This document shows positions 1 to 8,984 of a DNA stretch of 39,798 nucleotides, piece by piece. Source of the DNA: Clostridia bacterium (GTDB lineage: Bacteria; Bacillota; Clostridia; Peptostreptococcales; Anaerovoracaceae); assembly GCA_910575405.1 (NCBI GenBank), contig CAJTER010000039.1, positions 1 to 39,798 of the forward strand. Direction: 5' to 3'. The notes under the pieces are model-generated. The model had not been told where the DNA came from, did not search any database, and worked only from the letters and a program-made list of their open reading frames with translations. Within the stretch, counting starts at the first letter, position 1. The number at the start of each line of letters is the position of its first letter. The position numbers and the translations under genes are program-made.

Positions 1-69
1 CTTCCTCCCATGATAAAACGGCAGCGATACTATGATTCCCTGAAAGAAGCAGCATAGGATACAAAATCC

Positions 70-759
70 TTGAGGAAAATGTGTCAACTAATCTTGACAA
101 AATCAGACTGCGGCAGCGTCATGTACCAGCAACGCTATCAGACGGACAAGCGGCGGCAGGACTGCTATATCTGCGGCAGCTACAAGAAGCGCACGGCAGA
201 CTGTACGGCGCACTTTATCCGCACCGACCTTTTAACCGCCGGAGTGACCGAGAACCTACGGAAAGTCACCAGCTACGCCGCCAGGCACGAAGCCCGGTTC
301 ATGAAGCTGTTGACCGAGCAGACCGAGGACGGGAGCAAACGCCGGAACGCCGCCAAGAAGAAAGAGCTGGAAGCGGCAGAAAAACGGATTGCGGAACTCT
401 CCGCTATCTTCAAGCGGCTGTATGAGGACAGCGTGACCGGGCGCATATCGGACGAGCGTTTCACGGAGCTTTCGGCAGACTACGAAGCCGAGCAAAAGGA
501 ACTGAAAGAGAAAGCCGCCGCTTTGCAGAGCGAACTTTCTAAAACGCTGGAAGCCACGGCAAACGCTGAAAAGTTTATGAAAGTGGTACGCAAGTACACC
601 AGCTTTGAGGAACTTACCCCTACCCTGTTACGGGAGTTTGTGGAGAAAATCGTAATCCACGAATCGGAAGCCCTTGACGGGAAACGCCGGGGGAAGCTCC
701 GCAGACAGGAAATCGAAATCTATTACTCTTTTGTCGGCAAGGTAGAATTGCCCGACTAA
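70..759 (+). pseudogene. Large serine recombinase, C-terminal part only (DUF4368 type)
   Basis: Encodes the zinc-ribbon, coiled-coil and C-terminal part of a large serine recombinase, the family that excises and integrates conjugative elements. Visible: cysteine pairs of a recombinase zinc ribbon (DCGS near residue 15, CYICGSY near 32, then CTAH), a long charged coiled coil at about 95-180, and a DUF4368-like tail containing LLREFVEKIVIHE. The catalytic resolvase domain and the recombinase domain are absent. An in-frame TAG at 55-57 separates this frame from an unrelated upstream reading (PPMIKRQRYYDSLKEAA), so the 5' part was lost or interrupted near 100; the TTG at 70 is not a credible native start. 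Base composition is more GC-rich than the following intergenic region. Inference: remnant of an integrated element ending here. Confidence 0.8.
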
Positions 760-766
760 AGCCCGA

Positions 767-808
767 CCCGTCCGGCAGTCAGCCGGACAGGGAACGGCAA
801 AATTTTTT
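767..808 (+). terminator. Rho-independent terminator after the recombinase remnant
   Basis: GTCCGGC (770-776) pairs with GCCGGAC (782-788) around a five-base loop, extended by CCC/GGG with a bulge, and is followed by an A-then-T run (AAAATTTTTT). Confidence 0.6.
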
Positions 809-888
809 ACACTTCTTTTACTTCTTTATCCCACATGAGCAAACTCAAGCGGCTTATAATGTTCCCTTACATACAATTCACTTGCTTC

Positions 889-993
889 CTACATCTTTTT
901 GCAAAACTCTTTATGAATTTTGCTATGTTTCTCTTCATGTCTCATTTTAAATTCCTCCTCGTTCGTAATGTTATTGTTTAAGTACTTATCCCT
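889..993 (-). other. Gap 760-1118, with a 34-codon open frame of unknown meaning
   Basis: The 359-base stretch between the recombinase remnant and tadA holds the terminator above, the tadA promoter, and one short minus-strand open frame (993 to 889). It has a strong GAGGAGG site before an internal ATG at 945 that would make an 18-residue peptide beginning MRHEEKHSKIHKEF. The frame continues upstream to a TAG at 994-996 with protein-like composition, so it may be the tail of a lost gene. Not recognised. Confidence 0.25.
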
Positions 994-1034
994 CTATAAA
1001 AGAAGATACCTGAAACTTGAAAATGTCTCAACAA

Positions 1035-1051
1035 AGTCGAAATTTGTCGAT
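1035..1051 (+). promoter_or_regulatory. Possible pair of Spo0A-like boxes upstream of tadA
   Basis: AGTCGAA (1035-1041) and TGTCGAT (1045-1051) each differ by one base from the 0A-box core TGTCGAA and lie 10 bp apart, just upstream of the -35 element. Suggestive only, because such short motifs occur by chance. Confidence 0.25.
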
Positions 1052-1060
1052 CAAAAATAC

Positions 1061-1088
1061 TTGTAATTTTTTTACATTCTGCTATAAT
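1061..1088 (+). promoter_or_regulatory. Sigma-A-type promoter of the tad operon
   Basis: TTGTAA (1061-1066) and TATAAT (1083-1088) are separated by 16 bp. The start of transcription would be near 1095, about 25 bases before the tadA ATG, with a weak GAAAGG site at about 1098-1103. Confidence 0.65.
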
Positions 1089-1118
1089 GGATTTACAGAA
1101 AGGAAAATAAAGTAAATT

Positions 1119-2336
1119 ATGGGTGAAATTACTACGAAGTTCAACAACGAAGATGTAAGAACCATGATTCAGAAAATGCGAAGCATCCTTACAGCAGGTG
1201 AGCAGGAAATCACGGATGAAGCGGCCCTGGAAATTATTGAGCACTATATCCTGCAAAATAAAAAACTGGCTATGCTTTCCCCAAAGGAAAGTCAAGAACT
1301 GGTCAACCGGGTATTTTACTCTCTGCGGCGAGATCTGGAAATCCTTCAGCCCTACCTTGAGGATGAACGAATTTCAGAAATTATGGTAAATGGAAAAGAT
1401 CATATTTTTATTGAAACAGGCGGCCAGCTAAAGCGTGTGGACTTGAGTTTTGATACCACCGAGGATCTGGAAGAGCTGATCCGGCGTCTTGCAGCTGGTG
1501 TACATCGGGAAATCAATGAGCTGAATCCAATTGTGGATGCAAGGCTTGAAGATGGATCAAGGGTCAATGCTGTTTACAAAAATATTGCGCTAAACGGACC
1601 GATTCTGACCATCCGAAAGTTCCCGCAAAAGGCTATTAATATGGAAGCCTTAATCGAAATGAAGAGTATTACCGAAGAAGCGGCGGACTTTCTTCAAAAG
1701 CTGGTTCAGTCCGGATACAACTGCTTTATCAGTGGTGGGACTTCATCGGGAAAGACGACCTTTCTCAATGTGCTTTCCAATTTTATCCCTTCCGATGAGC
1801 GAGTAATTCTAATTGAAGACTCCGCCGAGCTGCAGATCAAACAGATCGACAATCTGGTTCGCATGGAATGCAAACAGGCTAATGCTCAGCAGAAAGGAAG
1901 CGTTACCATGGAGGCTCTCATTAAAGCCAGTCTGCGTATGAGACCGGATCGGATCATCGTTGGTGAGGTCAGAGGAAAGGAGGTGATGGATATGATACAG
2001 GCCATGAATACTGGGCATGACGGCAGCTTGTCCACGGGACACGGAAATTCTATCTCAGGCATGCTCAGAAGACTTGAGTCCATGTTCCTTCAGGCTGCGG
2101 ACTTTCCCATAGATGCCATTCGTGCTCAAATTGCAGAAGGTATTGATATGATCATTCATCTTGGGCGGCTCTCAGATGGAAGCCGGAGAGTTCTGGCTAT
2201 TTCTGAAATTGAAGGTGTTTCCGGAGGTGAAATAAAGACGAATCCCCTGTTTAAATACCGGCCTGGGGATGGGCTTGTCCGCTGCGGAGAGCTGATTCAC
2301 ACAGAAAAATTGGAATTGAGAGGAGTTTCCCTATGA
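1119..2336 (+). CDS. tadA: TadA/CpaF-type secretion ATPase of a Tad pilus
   Basis: Hexameric type II/IV secretion ATPase that powers assembly of Flp (type IVb) pili at the inner face of the membrane. 405 residues, a usual length. The Walker A motif GGTSSGKTT lies near residue 205. An Asp-box/Walker B region ([14 protein letters not shown]) lies near 273 and the His box STGHGNS near 304, all typical of the PulE/CpaF family. The N-terminal domain includes the common RISEIMVNG segment. First gene of an eight-gene tad operon with its own promoter. Its stop overlaps the tadB start by four bases (ATGA), so translation is probably coupled. No sign of damage. Confidence 0.93.
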   Translation: MGEITTKFNNEDVRTMIQKMRSILTAGEQEITDEAALEIIEHYILQNKKLAMLSPKESQELVNRVFYSLRRDLEILQPYLEDERISEIMVNGKDHIFIETGGQLKRVDLSFDTTEDLEELIRRLAAGVHREINELNPIVDARLEDGSRVNAVYKNIALNGPILTIRKFPQKAINMEALIEMKSITEEAADFLQKLVQSGYNCFISGGTSSGKTTFLNVLSNFIPSDERVILIEDSAELQIKQIDNLVRMECKQANAQQKGSVTMEALIKASLRMRPDRIIVGEVRGKEVMDMIQAMNTGHDGSLSTGHGNSISGMLRRLESMFLQAADFPIDAIRAQIAEGIDMIIHLGRLSDGSRRVLAISEIEGVSGGEIKTNPLFKYRPGDGLVRCGELIHTEKLELRGVSL

Positions 2337-3079
2337 CCACGGATTATTCGAGCTATCAACTATCTGCAAAAGAAAAAAGAACCTTTTTAGCGGTGGGTTT
2401 CATCGCAGCCTTTACAGTGCTCTATTTGTTTTATCACAGTATCGTATTTTCGCTGGTAGGAGGTCTGATGCCCTATCTGTTCTTATCCCAATATAGCCAG
2501 CACCTGGCGGCGAAAAGGCGGGCTTTACTTACAACACAATTTAAGGACTTGCTCTATTCCATGTCTGCTTCCATTGCAGTAAACCAGAAAATTTCAGACG
2601 CCTTAGCCAGCGGTCTGGAGCATTTGCGGCTTTTGTATGACAGCAGTACGCCGCTTATTGCAGAACTGGAATATATGGTCAGGAGCATTTCAGAAAACAG
2701 AGAAAGCGATATTCGGCTCCTTTTTGATTTTGCAAAACGAAGCGACTGTGAAGATATTGATGATTTTGTCCAGGTCTATATGACATGCAGGACAATGGGT
2801 GGGGATTTAGAAAAGGTTTTGAAAAGTACAATTGAAATTCTGGTGGATAAAATGAACATTGAACGGGAAATCAAAACTCTGACTGTGCAGAAAAAGCTTG
2901 AGGGTAAGATGATCAGCGCCATACCGCTCATTATACTGCTCTTTTTAAACTTTTTTTCGCCGGACTATCTGATGCCCCTGTACACGACAGGGGCCGGGAG
3001 GCTCATTATGACGGTGGCACTTGCCGGCATTGCAGCAGCCTTCTACATGACGGAACAATTAACCGCAATTGAGGTATGA
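2333..3079 (+). CDS. tadB: TadB-like inner-membrane platform protein
   Basis: Polytopic membrane protein of the Tad secretion platform, thought to sit under the pilus and couple to TadA. 248 residues. Two membrane segments near the N-terminus (about 18-50), a cytoplasmic T2SSF-like segment (ISDALASGL, then FVQVYMTCRTMGG), and two C-terminal membrane segments at about 197-240. The start ATG overlaps the tadA stop by four bases. It is shorter than proteobacterial TadB (about 300 residues), as is common in clostridial tad loci. The paired TadC follows after one base. Assignment of B versus C rests on order and on the T2SSF-like body. Confidence 0.82.
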   Translation: MTTDYSSYQLSAKEKRTFLAVGFIAAFTVLYLFYHSIVFSLVGGLMPYLFLSQYSQHLAAKRRALLTTQFKDLLYSMSASIAVNQKISDALASGLEHLRLLYDSSTPLIAELEYMVRSISENRESDIRLLFDFAKRSDCEDIDDFVQVYMTCRTMGGDLEKVLKSTIEILVDKMNIEREIKTLTVQKKLEGKMISAIPLIILLFLNFFSPDYLMPLYTTGAGRLIMTVALAGIAAAFYMTEQLTAIEV

Positions 3080-3080
3080 T

Positions 3081-4151
3081 ATGAAATTTGCCGATGAATT
3101 CAGTGATAGATTAAAGGAACGGTACAGCAAGCTTTATGGCGGGAAAAACTGTCAGCAGAAAATTGAGCGTGACAGGAAAGCGCTCTTTATAAAGGCGGCT
3201 GCTTCCCTGAGCCTTCTGGCAGTGTTATTGATCGCAAACATTTTGAGTTCTTTTGTAAGCGATCCGGGGCTGCGCATAAACAGGGCCGGGGAAATTACAG
3301 AAATTACCCGGCCATCGAAGGATAAAGGAGCCTTTTCCTTTAACACCGAGGTTGAAGTAGATACAAAGGATGGAAGTCTGAAACGAGAGTATTTCGTAAC
3401 GATTGAGCCGGCAGGAAGCGCTGGGGACAAGCAGGGCCTTCAGAGCTCTGAAATTCTTCCAGAAAAAAGCGAGGAGGATAAGCTGGAGGATAAACTACAA
3501 AGCATCATCTCCAAGCTGAATGCTGATACGGCTTCTAAAAAAGTCCTGCTGCCAAAAAAGCTTGAAACCGGAGAAAAACTAACATGGACGAAAGCAGAAG
3601 AATCAAATGCGGCTTTGTATATAATGGCCTTTATTAGTGTGCTGCTTTTTCTATACAAAAATAGATTTTATGCCATTGAAAAAGAAGAACGGCAGGCAAA
3701 GGAGTCTATTATCCGGGATCTGCCTGAATTTATAAACAAGCTTGTGCTGCTTTTAAATGCCGGCAGCGTGTTAACGACTGCATTTCTGAAAACCATGGAA
3801 GATTCCAGGCGCAGTACAAAGAAAAACAATTATTTTTACCAGCAGCTGAATCAGATTGCCCGCTCTGTGAAAGAAACCAACAGCCCTCTTCATGAGGAGC
3901 TTCGGGACTTTTCGAGGCGCAGTGGTGTAAACGAGCTGATCCGGATCACTGGAATTATTAATGATAACATCAGCAAGGGCGCTGAGCTGTCTGAAAAATT
4001 AAAGCAGGAGAACGAGTTGCTGTGGTTCTCACGAAAACAGCACGCAGAGGAGAAGGGCAGGCTGGCGGAAACAAAGCTGACCATGCCCCTGATGATATTA
4101 CTCCTGGTATTGATTATGATTACAGTAGCGCCCGCGCTGATGGAAATATGA
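3081..4151 (+). CDS. tadC: TadC-like inner-membrane platform protein
   Basis: Second platform protein of the Tad system. I chose the ATG at 3081 because GAGGT sits five bases upstream; the earlier in-frame TTG at 3069 lies inside tadB and has no site. About 356 residues: a membrane segment near 45, a long charged extracytoplasmic insert rich in Glu and Lys (about 65-175), a second membrane segment near 185, a T2SSF-type cytoplasmic region (EFINKLVLLLNAGSVLTTAF), and a C-terminal membrane segment ending at ALMEI. The large extracytoplasmic insert is not part of classical TadC and may be specific to this lineage. 37 bases separate it from the pilin gene. Confidence 0.78.
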   Translation: MKFADEFSDRLKERYSKLYGGKNCQQKIERDRKALFIKAAASLSLLAVLLIANILSSFVSDPGLRINRAGEITEITRPSKDKGAFSFNTEVEVDTKDGSLKREYFVTIEPAGSAGDKQGLQSSEILPEKSEEDKLEDKLQSIISKLNADTASKKVLLPKKLETGEKLTWTKAEESNAALYIMAFISVLLFLYKNRFYAIEKEERQAKESIIRDLPEFINKLVLLLNAGSVLTTAFLKTMEDSRRSTKKNNYFYQQLNQIARSVKETNSPLHEELRDFSRRSGVNELIRITGIINDNISKGAELSEKLKQENELLWFSRKQHAEEKGRLAETKLTMPLMILLLVLIMITVAPALMEI

Positions 4152-4188
4152 ACAAGTTAAAACCGCAGTTCTATGAGGAGGTAGGATT

Positions 4189-4395
4189 ATGAGAACAAAA
4201 CGATTAAAACGGACAAGAAGGAAACAACAAGGAAGGATGCAGCGCAGGAGAATACTACGCAATAACAAGCAGGGAATGGAAATGGTACAGGTGGCGATTT
4301 TAGTTGCAATTGCCATTGTCCTGGGGTTGATTTTCAAGAATGAAATTACAGCCTTTGTAAACAAGACTTTTGAAGGCCTCAATCAGGGATTTTAA
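4189..4395 (+). CDS. Flp-like type IVb pilin (Flp1_like)
   Basis: Likely major pilin. 68 residues: a very basic leader of about 29 residues, then a prepilin cleavage site (QG followed by MEMVQVAILVAIAIVLG), then one hydrophobic helix and a short polar tail. The glutamate lies at +2 after the glycine rather than the +5 of TadE-type pseudopilins, which fits the clostridial Flp1-like family. A near-perfect ribosome site (GAGGAGG) precedes the ATG, the strongest in the operon, as expected for an abundant subunit. The mature protein would be under 40 residues. No prepilin peptidase (TadV) is encoded in the window, so processing must rely on an enzyme elsewhere. Confidence 0.82.
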   Translation: MRTKRLKRTRRKQQGRMQRRRILRNNKQGMEMVQVAILVAIAIVLGLIFKNEITAFVNKTFEGLNQGF

Positions 4396-4398
4396 AAA

Positions 4399-4776
4399 AT
4401 GAAAAGAAGCAAAAAAGGAACAACTATGGTGGAGGCGGCTATCGTATTTCCGCTGGTGATCCTCACTGTCGCTGCGCTGATTCAGATACTGGTGTTTTTT
4501 TATCAGCTGACAGAAGTAAATGTAAAAATGCACCTGGCCCTGAGGGCAGAAAGTGGGAACTTGTCAAAGACCGTGCTCTATGGTGAGAAGGAAACACCAC
4601 CATACCCCATCTACAGGAAGGGAAGCAGGCTCTATTATTCCGCCAGGATCTCCTTCCTGCCCAAAGGCATTTTACAGCAAATTCACAAGGAAATCTGGGC
4701 TCGTCAGTATATTACTCGCGAGGCAGCAATAGTAAGAGGTGCAGAGCTTGCCGCCGGGGTAGCCAAAAAGGAGTAG
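4399..4776 (+). CDS. TadE-like pseudopilin
   Basis: Minor pilin-like protein of the Tad system. 125 residues: short basic leader, processing site KKG followed by TTMVEAA with glutamate at +5, then a hydrophobic helix (residues about 15-38) and a mainly polar, extracytoplasmic C-terminal part. This fits the TadE family. It starts three bases after the pilin stop with a poor ribosome site, so it probably depends on translation from upstream. It would be anchored by the N-terminal helix and act in pilus initiation or as a tip subunit; this is inferred from the family. Confidence 0.8.
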   Translation: MKRSKKGTTMVEAAIVFPLVILTVAALIQILVFFYQLTEVNVKMHLALRAESGNLSKTVLYGEKETPPYPIYRKGSRLYYSARISFLPKGILQQIHKEIWARQYITREAAIVRGAELAAGVAKKE

Positions 4777-4779
4777 CGT

Positions 4780-6015
4780 ATGAATAATAAGCGGGGAACC
4801 ACTTCCATATTCTTAGTTTTTATTCTGACTGCCATGATTGCGTTGACTGCCGTATTTATTTACGCAGCAAAGCGAGCGGCTATTTTCAGCTATTGTGACG
4901 GAGTTTTAAACTTATCGGGGAAATCAATTTTGTCGGAGTTTAATCTGGAGCTAAAAAGCATGTATGGCCTCTTTGCTTTTGAAAACAGCGGAATCTTAAT
5001 AAAGCAGGATTTAACAGACTATATCAGCTATGCGCTCAGCAGAAATGAGGATGCTGAGGTAGGAAATATTCGCATTGACATGGGGAATTATTCTCTTGGA
5101 AATACTCAGGTTTTAAAAAAACAGATACTGGAATACATGAAATTCGCGATGGAAAACAAGCTGTTTGAACAAAAGGGAAAAAAGGAATCTCCCGGCGTCC
5201 CTGAAGCAGAAGGAAAAAAGAAAAGCAGAACGCTTCGAAACAAAAAAATTATTGACACGTTGCCTTCTGCTGCATTGACTGGTTCTCAGCCGGTATTTTC
5301 GCAGTGGGCAGGCGATGTTTCCTCCCATCTCGACAGCCTTTCGGAAATTTTCCGGGAAAGCTCAGAGACCTATCTGATGGATCGCTACATTGTTGAGACC
5401 TTTAAGCACGCCCTCAGCAGTAAGAAAGGAACAAGCACCTTTTTTGAGCATGAAGCAGAATACATATTAGAGGGTAATTACAGTGACAAAAAGAACCGGG
5501 CAGGCATCAGAAAAGGAATCGTTATCATGCGGAGTGGCTTAAACGCGGCTTATCTGTATCTGGATTCGAAAAAACGAAACGCAGTCCTTGCTGCCGCAGA
5601 GCTTCTTACTCCTGGGCCAGCTGCTGCAGTGACACAGGCCGTATTAATCGGAACCTGGGCGCTGGCGGAAGCAGAAAACGATGCTAAGCTGCTGCTGCGG
5701 GGAAAGCCGGTGCCCCTATTTAAAAGCGAGGCCTCCTGGGCTACGGATCTGGATACGGTTCTAAAGGGCAGCATGAGCAGCACAAAGGGATGTATTGATA
5801 CAAGATGCAAAGACGGCCTTTTGTATCAGGACTATCTGATGATATTCCTGCATATACAGAGCGAGACCGTTAAACTGTCCAGGGTCATGGATCTGATACA
5901 AATCAATATGAAGGGAAACTACAGCCGGGACTTTCTGCTGCGATGGTGCAGCTGCGGCTTTCAGCTGAAAGCGGAAATCAACGGCAGGGAGAGGGCTTAT
6001 GATTTCAAATACTAA
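4780..6015 (+). CDS. DUF5702 protein of the tad operon (TadG-like position)
   Basis: 411 residues. Starts with a short basic leader and one hydrophobic helix (MNNKRGTTSIFLVFILTAMI), then a long extracytoplasmic region with the LKSMYGLFAF segment typical of the DUF5702 family found in clostridial tad clusters. Charged linker around 125-150. AAGGAG lies just upstream of the ATG. The C-terminal 17 bases overlap the next gene. In other Tad systems this place is held by TadG, a large pseudopilin-like envelope protein; I infer a similar role from position and topology, not from sequence similarity I can demonstrate. Confidence 0.75.
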   Translation: MNNKRGTTSIFLVFILTAMIALTAVFIYAAKRAAIFSYCDGVLNLSGKSILSEFNLELKSMYGLFAFENSGILIKQDLTDYISYALSRNEDAEVGNIRIDMGNYSLGNTQVLKKQILEYMKFAMENKLFEQKGKKESPGVPEAEGKKKSRTLRNKKIIDTLPSAALTGSQPVFSQWAGDVSSHLDSLSEIFRESSETYLMDRYIVETFKHALSSKKGTSTFFEHEAEYILEGNYSDKKNRAGIRKGIVIMRSGLNAAYLYLDSKKRNAVLAAAELLTPGPAAAVTQAVLIGTWALAEAENDAKLLLRGKPVPLFKSEASWATDLDTVLKGSMSSTKGCIDTRCKDGLLYQDYLMIFLHIQSETVKLSRVMDLIQINMKGNYSRDFLLRWCSCGFQLKAEINGRERAYDFKY

Positions 6016-6757
6016 AAAGGGGTATTTTACCTTAGAAGCGGCAATATTTCTTCCAATCTTTATTATAGGGATATTGACGATAGGATATTTTATGAAGATT
6101 TACAGTACAGCAGAAAATGTTACATTTTCCATGATCGATGAAACCAGTCACCTTGCCGCACAGGCCTGCGGGAGGAAATCTGCGGTTTCCTTTCCTGAAA
6201 AAGTAAAGGCCCGCCTGCGGGAAGAAAATAACAGTATGGAATGGATTAAAACGGTGAACTTTCGATATTTGTACAGCGACAGCAGAAAAGACGGGCTCAT
6301 TATATTTGGCTGCAGGTACCGGATCGCGCTGTCTCTTCCAGTAAAGCTTACAGACAGTGTTGAGCTGGAAAGCCGTCTTAAATGCAGAGGATTTATCGGC
6401 ACGAAAACAGATGGAACTGCCATGCCCTTCAGTGATATGGAGAAAAACGGGGATTCATCTATCGTCTGGGTCTTTCCTATGTGGGGAGAAAAATTCCACA
6501 AAGAAAGCTGCCGCTTTGTAACTGCGAATGCGGTTCAAAAAGTATTGACGCCCAGGCTGAAAAGGGAGTATAAGCCATGCGAATTGTGCAGGCCGGAGGA
6601 TGTACCCATAGGCAGCTATGTCTACTGCTTCCTTCGTGCCGGAAATGTTTACCATAGGCAAGGCTGCCACACAGTGGAAAAGTATACAATTGAGATGGAA
6701 AAAGAAGATGCATTGAGCAAGGGTTATCGGCCCTGCAAGACATGCGGAGGAGGGTAA
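5999..6757 (+). CDS. TadE-like pseudopilin with two C-terminal Cys/His motifs
   Basis: 252 residues. N-terminus KKG followed by YFTLEAAIFLPIF is a pseudopilin processing site (glutamate at +5) plus membrane helix. The middle is an unremarkable extracytoplasmic domain. The C-terminal third holds two related repeats: KFHKESC with YKPCELC (about residues 163-199) and VYHRQGC with YRPCKTC (about 216-249). Each reads aromatic-His-x3-Cys, about 20 residues, Tyr-x-Pro-Cys-x2-Cys, which looks like a small metal-binding fold of the Ada/nuclease-tail kind. The nuclease at 19413-20369 ends in the same motif. The gene overlaps the one before it and is followed after one base by the DUF6382 gene. Confidence 0.75.
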   Translation: MISNTKKGYFTLEAAIFLPIFIIGILTIGYFMKIYSTAENVTFSMIDETSHLAAQACGRKSAVSFPEKVKARLREENNSMEWIKTVNFRYLYSDSRKDGLIIFGCRYRIALSLPVKLTDSVELESRLKCRGFIGTKTDGTAMPFSDMEKNGDSSIVWVFPMWGEKFHKESCRFVTANAVQKVLTPRLKREYKPCELCRPEDVPIGSYVYCFLRAGNVYHRQGCHTVEKYTIEMEKEDALSKGYRPCKTCGGG

Positions 6758-6758
6758 T

Positions 6759-7292
6759 ATGGAAATCAGAAATCACGATTTTAAACTGAAATTAAAGGAG
6801 GGCGCTGTAAAGGAATACGAAAAGGTCGTCCTCTCGTCTGGCTTTTGCGATCTGTTTATGCCCATGGCCTTTGTAAGCTGTGAAGAGGGAGAACTGGTAT
6901 CCTATCATTGCAGCGGGTATACAGCCCTTCGCCAGTGCCGCATCAGTGACGCAAAGGAGGCTCTGGATATTCTGGAAACCATTTTTCAAATGGTACATAA
7001 ATCAACGGAATATCTCATTACGCCCAGCAAAATAACGCTGGACATGAATACCATTTTTTACAACAAGGATACCAGGCAAGTCAAGATTGCCTACGTACCT
7101 GTGGAGCGCCAGGAGCTGAGTCTGCGTGAAAATATGGTGGGCTTTATTACGCAGATGGAAAATAATGTGCAGGATGGCAGCTATCGGTATCTGGAAGCAG
7201 TAAAAAATAAAATAGAAGAAAATAATTACTATATCAGCGATATGGTTAATTTAATCGGGGAGATGAAGCGGAGCATGCAGGCGTCTCCCTGA
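6759..7292 (+). CDS. DUF6382 domain protein, last gene of the tad operon
   Basis: 177 residues, soluble, no signal peptide or membrane segment. Matches the DUF6382 family by its start (MEIRNHDFKLKLKEG) and internal pattern (FCDLFMPMAFV; SKITLDMNTIFYN; VKIAYVPV). In many clostridial tad loci this domain is joined to a C-terminal FHA domain; here the protein ends at QASP with no FHA part and no room for one before the terminator. A good GGAGG site is present. Function is unknown; the position suggests a cytoplasmic regulator or adaptor of pilus assembly. Confidence 0.75.
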   Translation: MEIRNHDFKLKLKEGAVKEYEKVVLSSGFCDLFMPMAFVSCEEGELVSYHCSGYTALRQCRISDAKEALDILETIFQMVHKSTEYLITPSKITLDMNTIFYNKDTRQVKIAYVPVERQELSLRENMVGFITQMENNVQDGSYRYLEAVKNKIEENNYYISDMVNLIGEMKRSMQASP

Positions 7293-7326
7293 CTAAGTAA
7301 CGACTCGAAATCATAATAACCATTCT

Positions 7327-7356
7327 AAAAGCAGAGGGCAGGATCACCCTGCTTTT
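7327..7356. terminator. Bidirectional terminator closing the tad operon
   Basis: AAAAGCA (7327-7333) pairs with TGCTTTT (7349-7355), extended by GGG/CCC with a two-base bulge. T-runs fall on both sides, so it can also stop minus-strand transcription from the decayed region. Confidence 0.65.
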
Positions 7357-8932
7357 TCCAGTCTCCCTGCCCATATAAAGCACACTATGCTGCAGCTATT
7401 GAAACAAACTGTTCTCCCAAAGAGAATCAAAAACGAGAGAGCGCAGGCGGCCAGCTCTGTTTCAAAAAACAAGCGGACTGCTGCCTGTTGTCCTTTCCAA
7501 AGCTCTGTCCAGAATGCAAAATCGGACCATTTGGGCGGCAGCAGATCCGGCGGCACATGAACATAGGCGCTTACAAACAGCGCTAGCAGGGCCAGCGTCA
7601 GGCACCCTGCTGCTGAAAGAAACAGCCTCCTCCAGCCGGTTTCCCTTTTTCCAGCTTTCCAGTACATCCAAAAAAGCCTTCCGCCTGCGCCACCGGAAGA
7701 ACCATAAGAAATAGCTCTGCCGCAAAATCAAAAAACGCGTAATCCAAAAATTCATCCGGCGCGAAGCGATTCTCCATTTTCGTCTTTATAATCGCCTGTC
7801 CCGCTCTGTCATCACAAGCTGCAGTCAGCCTGCTGAACATCAAAGTGTCTTCCCTTCTCGCTTCATATAAAAAGACATCCCCTACGTCAGAAATAATGCC
7901 CTTTACCTGATACAGGCTTCCGCCGTACTCCACCTGCAGCCCCGCAGCATCGCCGCTTCCAAAAAGGGAAACTGCAGTTTCTCTTCCCAGCAGACAAAAC
8001 CCGTTCTGATCATAATCCAAAGAAACAGTTCCAGGAAAGAGCAGATCCGATCTGCCGCATATAGCCAGAATTTCCGCACTTGCAGTACCTCCTGTATCTC
8101 TGCATATTACCGTATCCTTCCCCTTCTTTTGCCACCAAATTGCGGATAGACCCACATCTCCTTTACGCTGCTTTTCAAAAATTTCCGCTGCTGTAGGCGC
8201 ATATTCCTTGTTTTGATAGAGGCCGCAAACCTGCTTTGATACCTCCTGATCGCCCTCCATATCCTCCAGAGCCGCGAATTCTTCATTTTTATCGGCAACG
8301 CTCACCTCCCTGCGGATAGCGATGAGCTGTTTTCCCGTGAGGCCTTCTTCCTCTTTTAAAACATACACGTAATAGGCTCCCTTCTCCCCCTGGTGCAGCG
8401 CTTCTCGCGGAATACAGGCATTGTAAAGAGTGTCGCCGCTTTCCACCTTCATCTCTACCATGGAACCGATTTTCAGCTTTTTTTCCGAAACCTCGGCTGT
8501 CACCAGATATTCTCCTGGAGCTTCTCTGTCTGCAGCAATGCTTTTGATTTTCAGCCCAGAAATGGATACCCCGTTTTCTCCTTCCAGGGATATGCGGCTC
8601 TTCTTGTTCAGATATTCCCGCTCCTCTTCCTTAAATCTGGCTGTAATCAGCACTCCCTGAGAGGCATCCGCATAGCGGATATCTCCGCTTCCTGTCGTTT
8701 TGTCACCGGCCTTCACGTTGACCTCTGTAATAAGTCCCCTGCCGTCCGCACAAATGCGTCCGCCCTGAGCCTGCAGCCGCTCAAGCTCTGAAAGACATCT
8801 CTGCAACTCCCTCTCTTCTGCCGTTTGTTCTCTTGGCACGGTGCTTTTTTCTCCCGCTCCTGCGGCTTCTCCCCATGCTCCCTCATTTTGCATCTCCGGC
8901 TCCCCTGCGTTTTTCAAATCCTGCCCTTTCTG
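7344..8932 (-). pseudogene. Broken membrane-fusion / MacB-like ABC exporter protein
   Basis: Remnant of an envelope export protein. From about 8790 the frame resembles the end of an adaptor coiled coil followed by a barrel-sandwich (GRGLITEVNVKAGDKTTG), with the usual beta-barrel region after it (VSGDTLYN-like region, IPREALH). It then runs into a MacB-like periplasmic region (SLDYDQNGFCLLGRETA). The N-terminal anchor and most of the coiled coil are missing; a TAG at 8933-8935 closes the frame. Near 7670-7700 a frameshift moves the membrane C-terminus (ending at WAGRLEKAG, stop at 7344) into another frame. Two independent lesions make this a pseudogene. Its 5' end is joined to the MalG-like remnant. 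Confidence 0.65.
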
Positions 8933-8984
8933 CTACTCGTTTCTCCCCGTGGCCGTGATACCCTTTTCCAGATATTCCTGTCCT

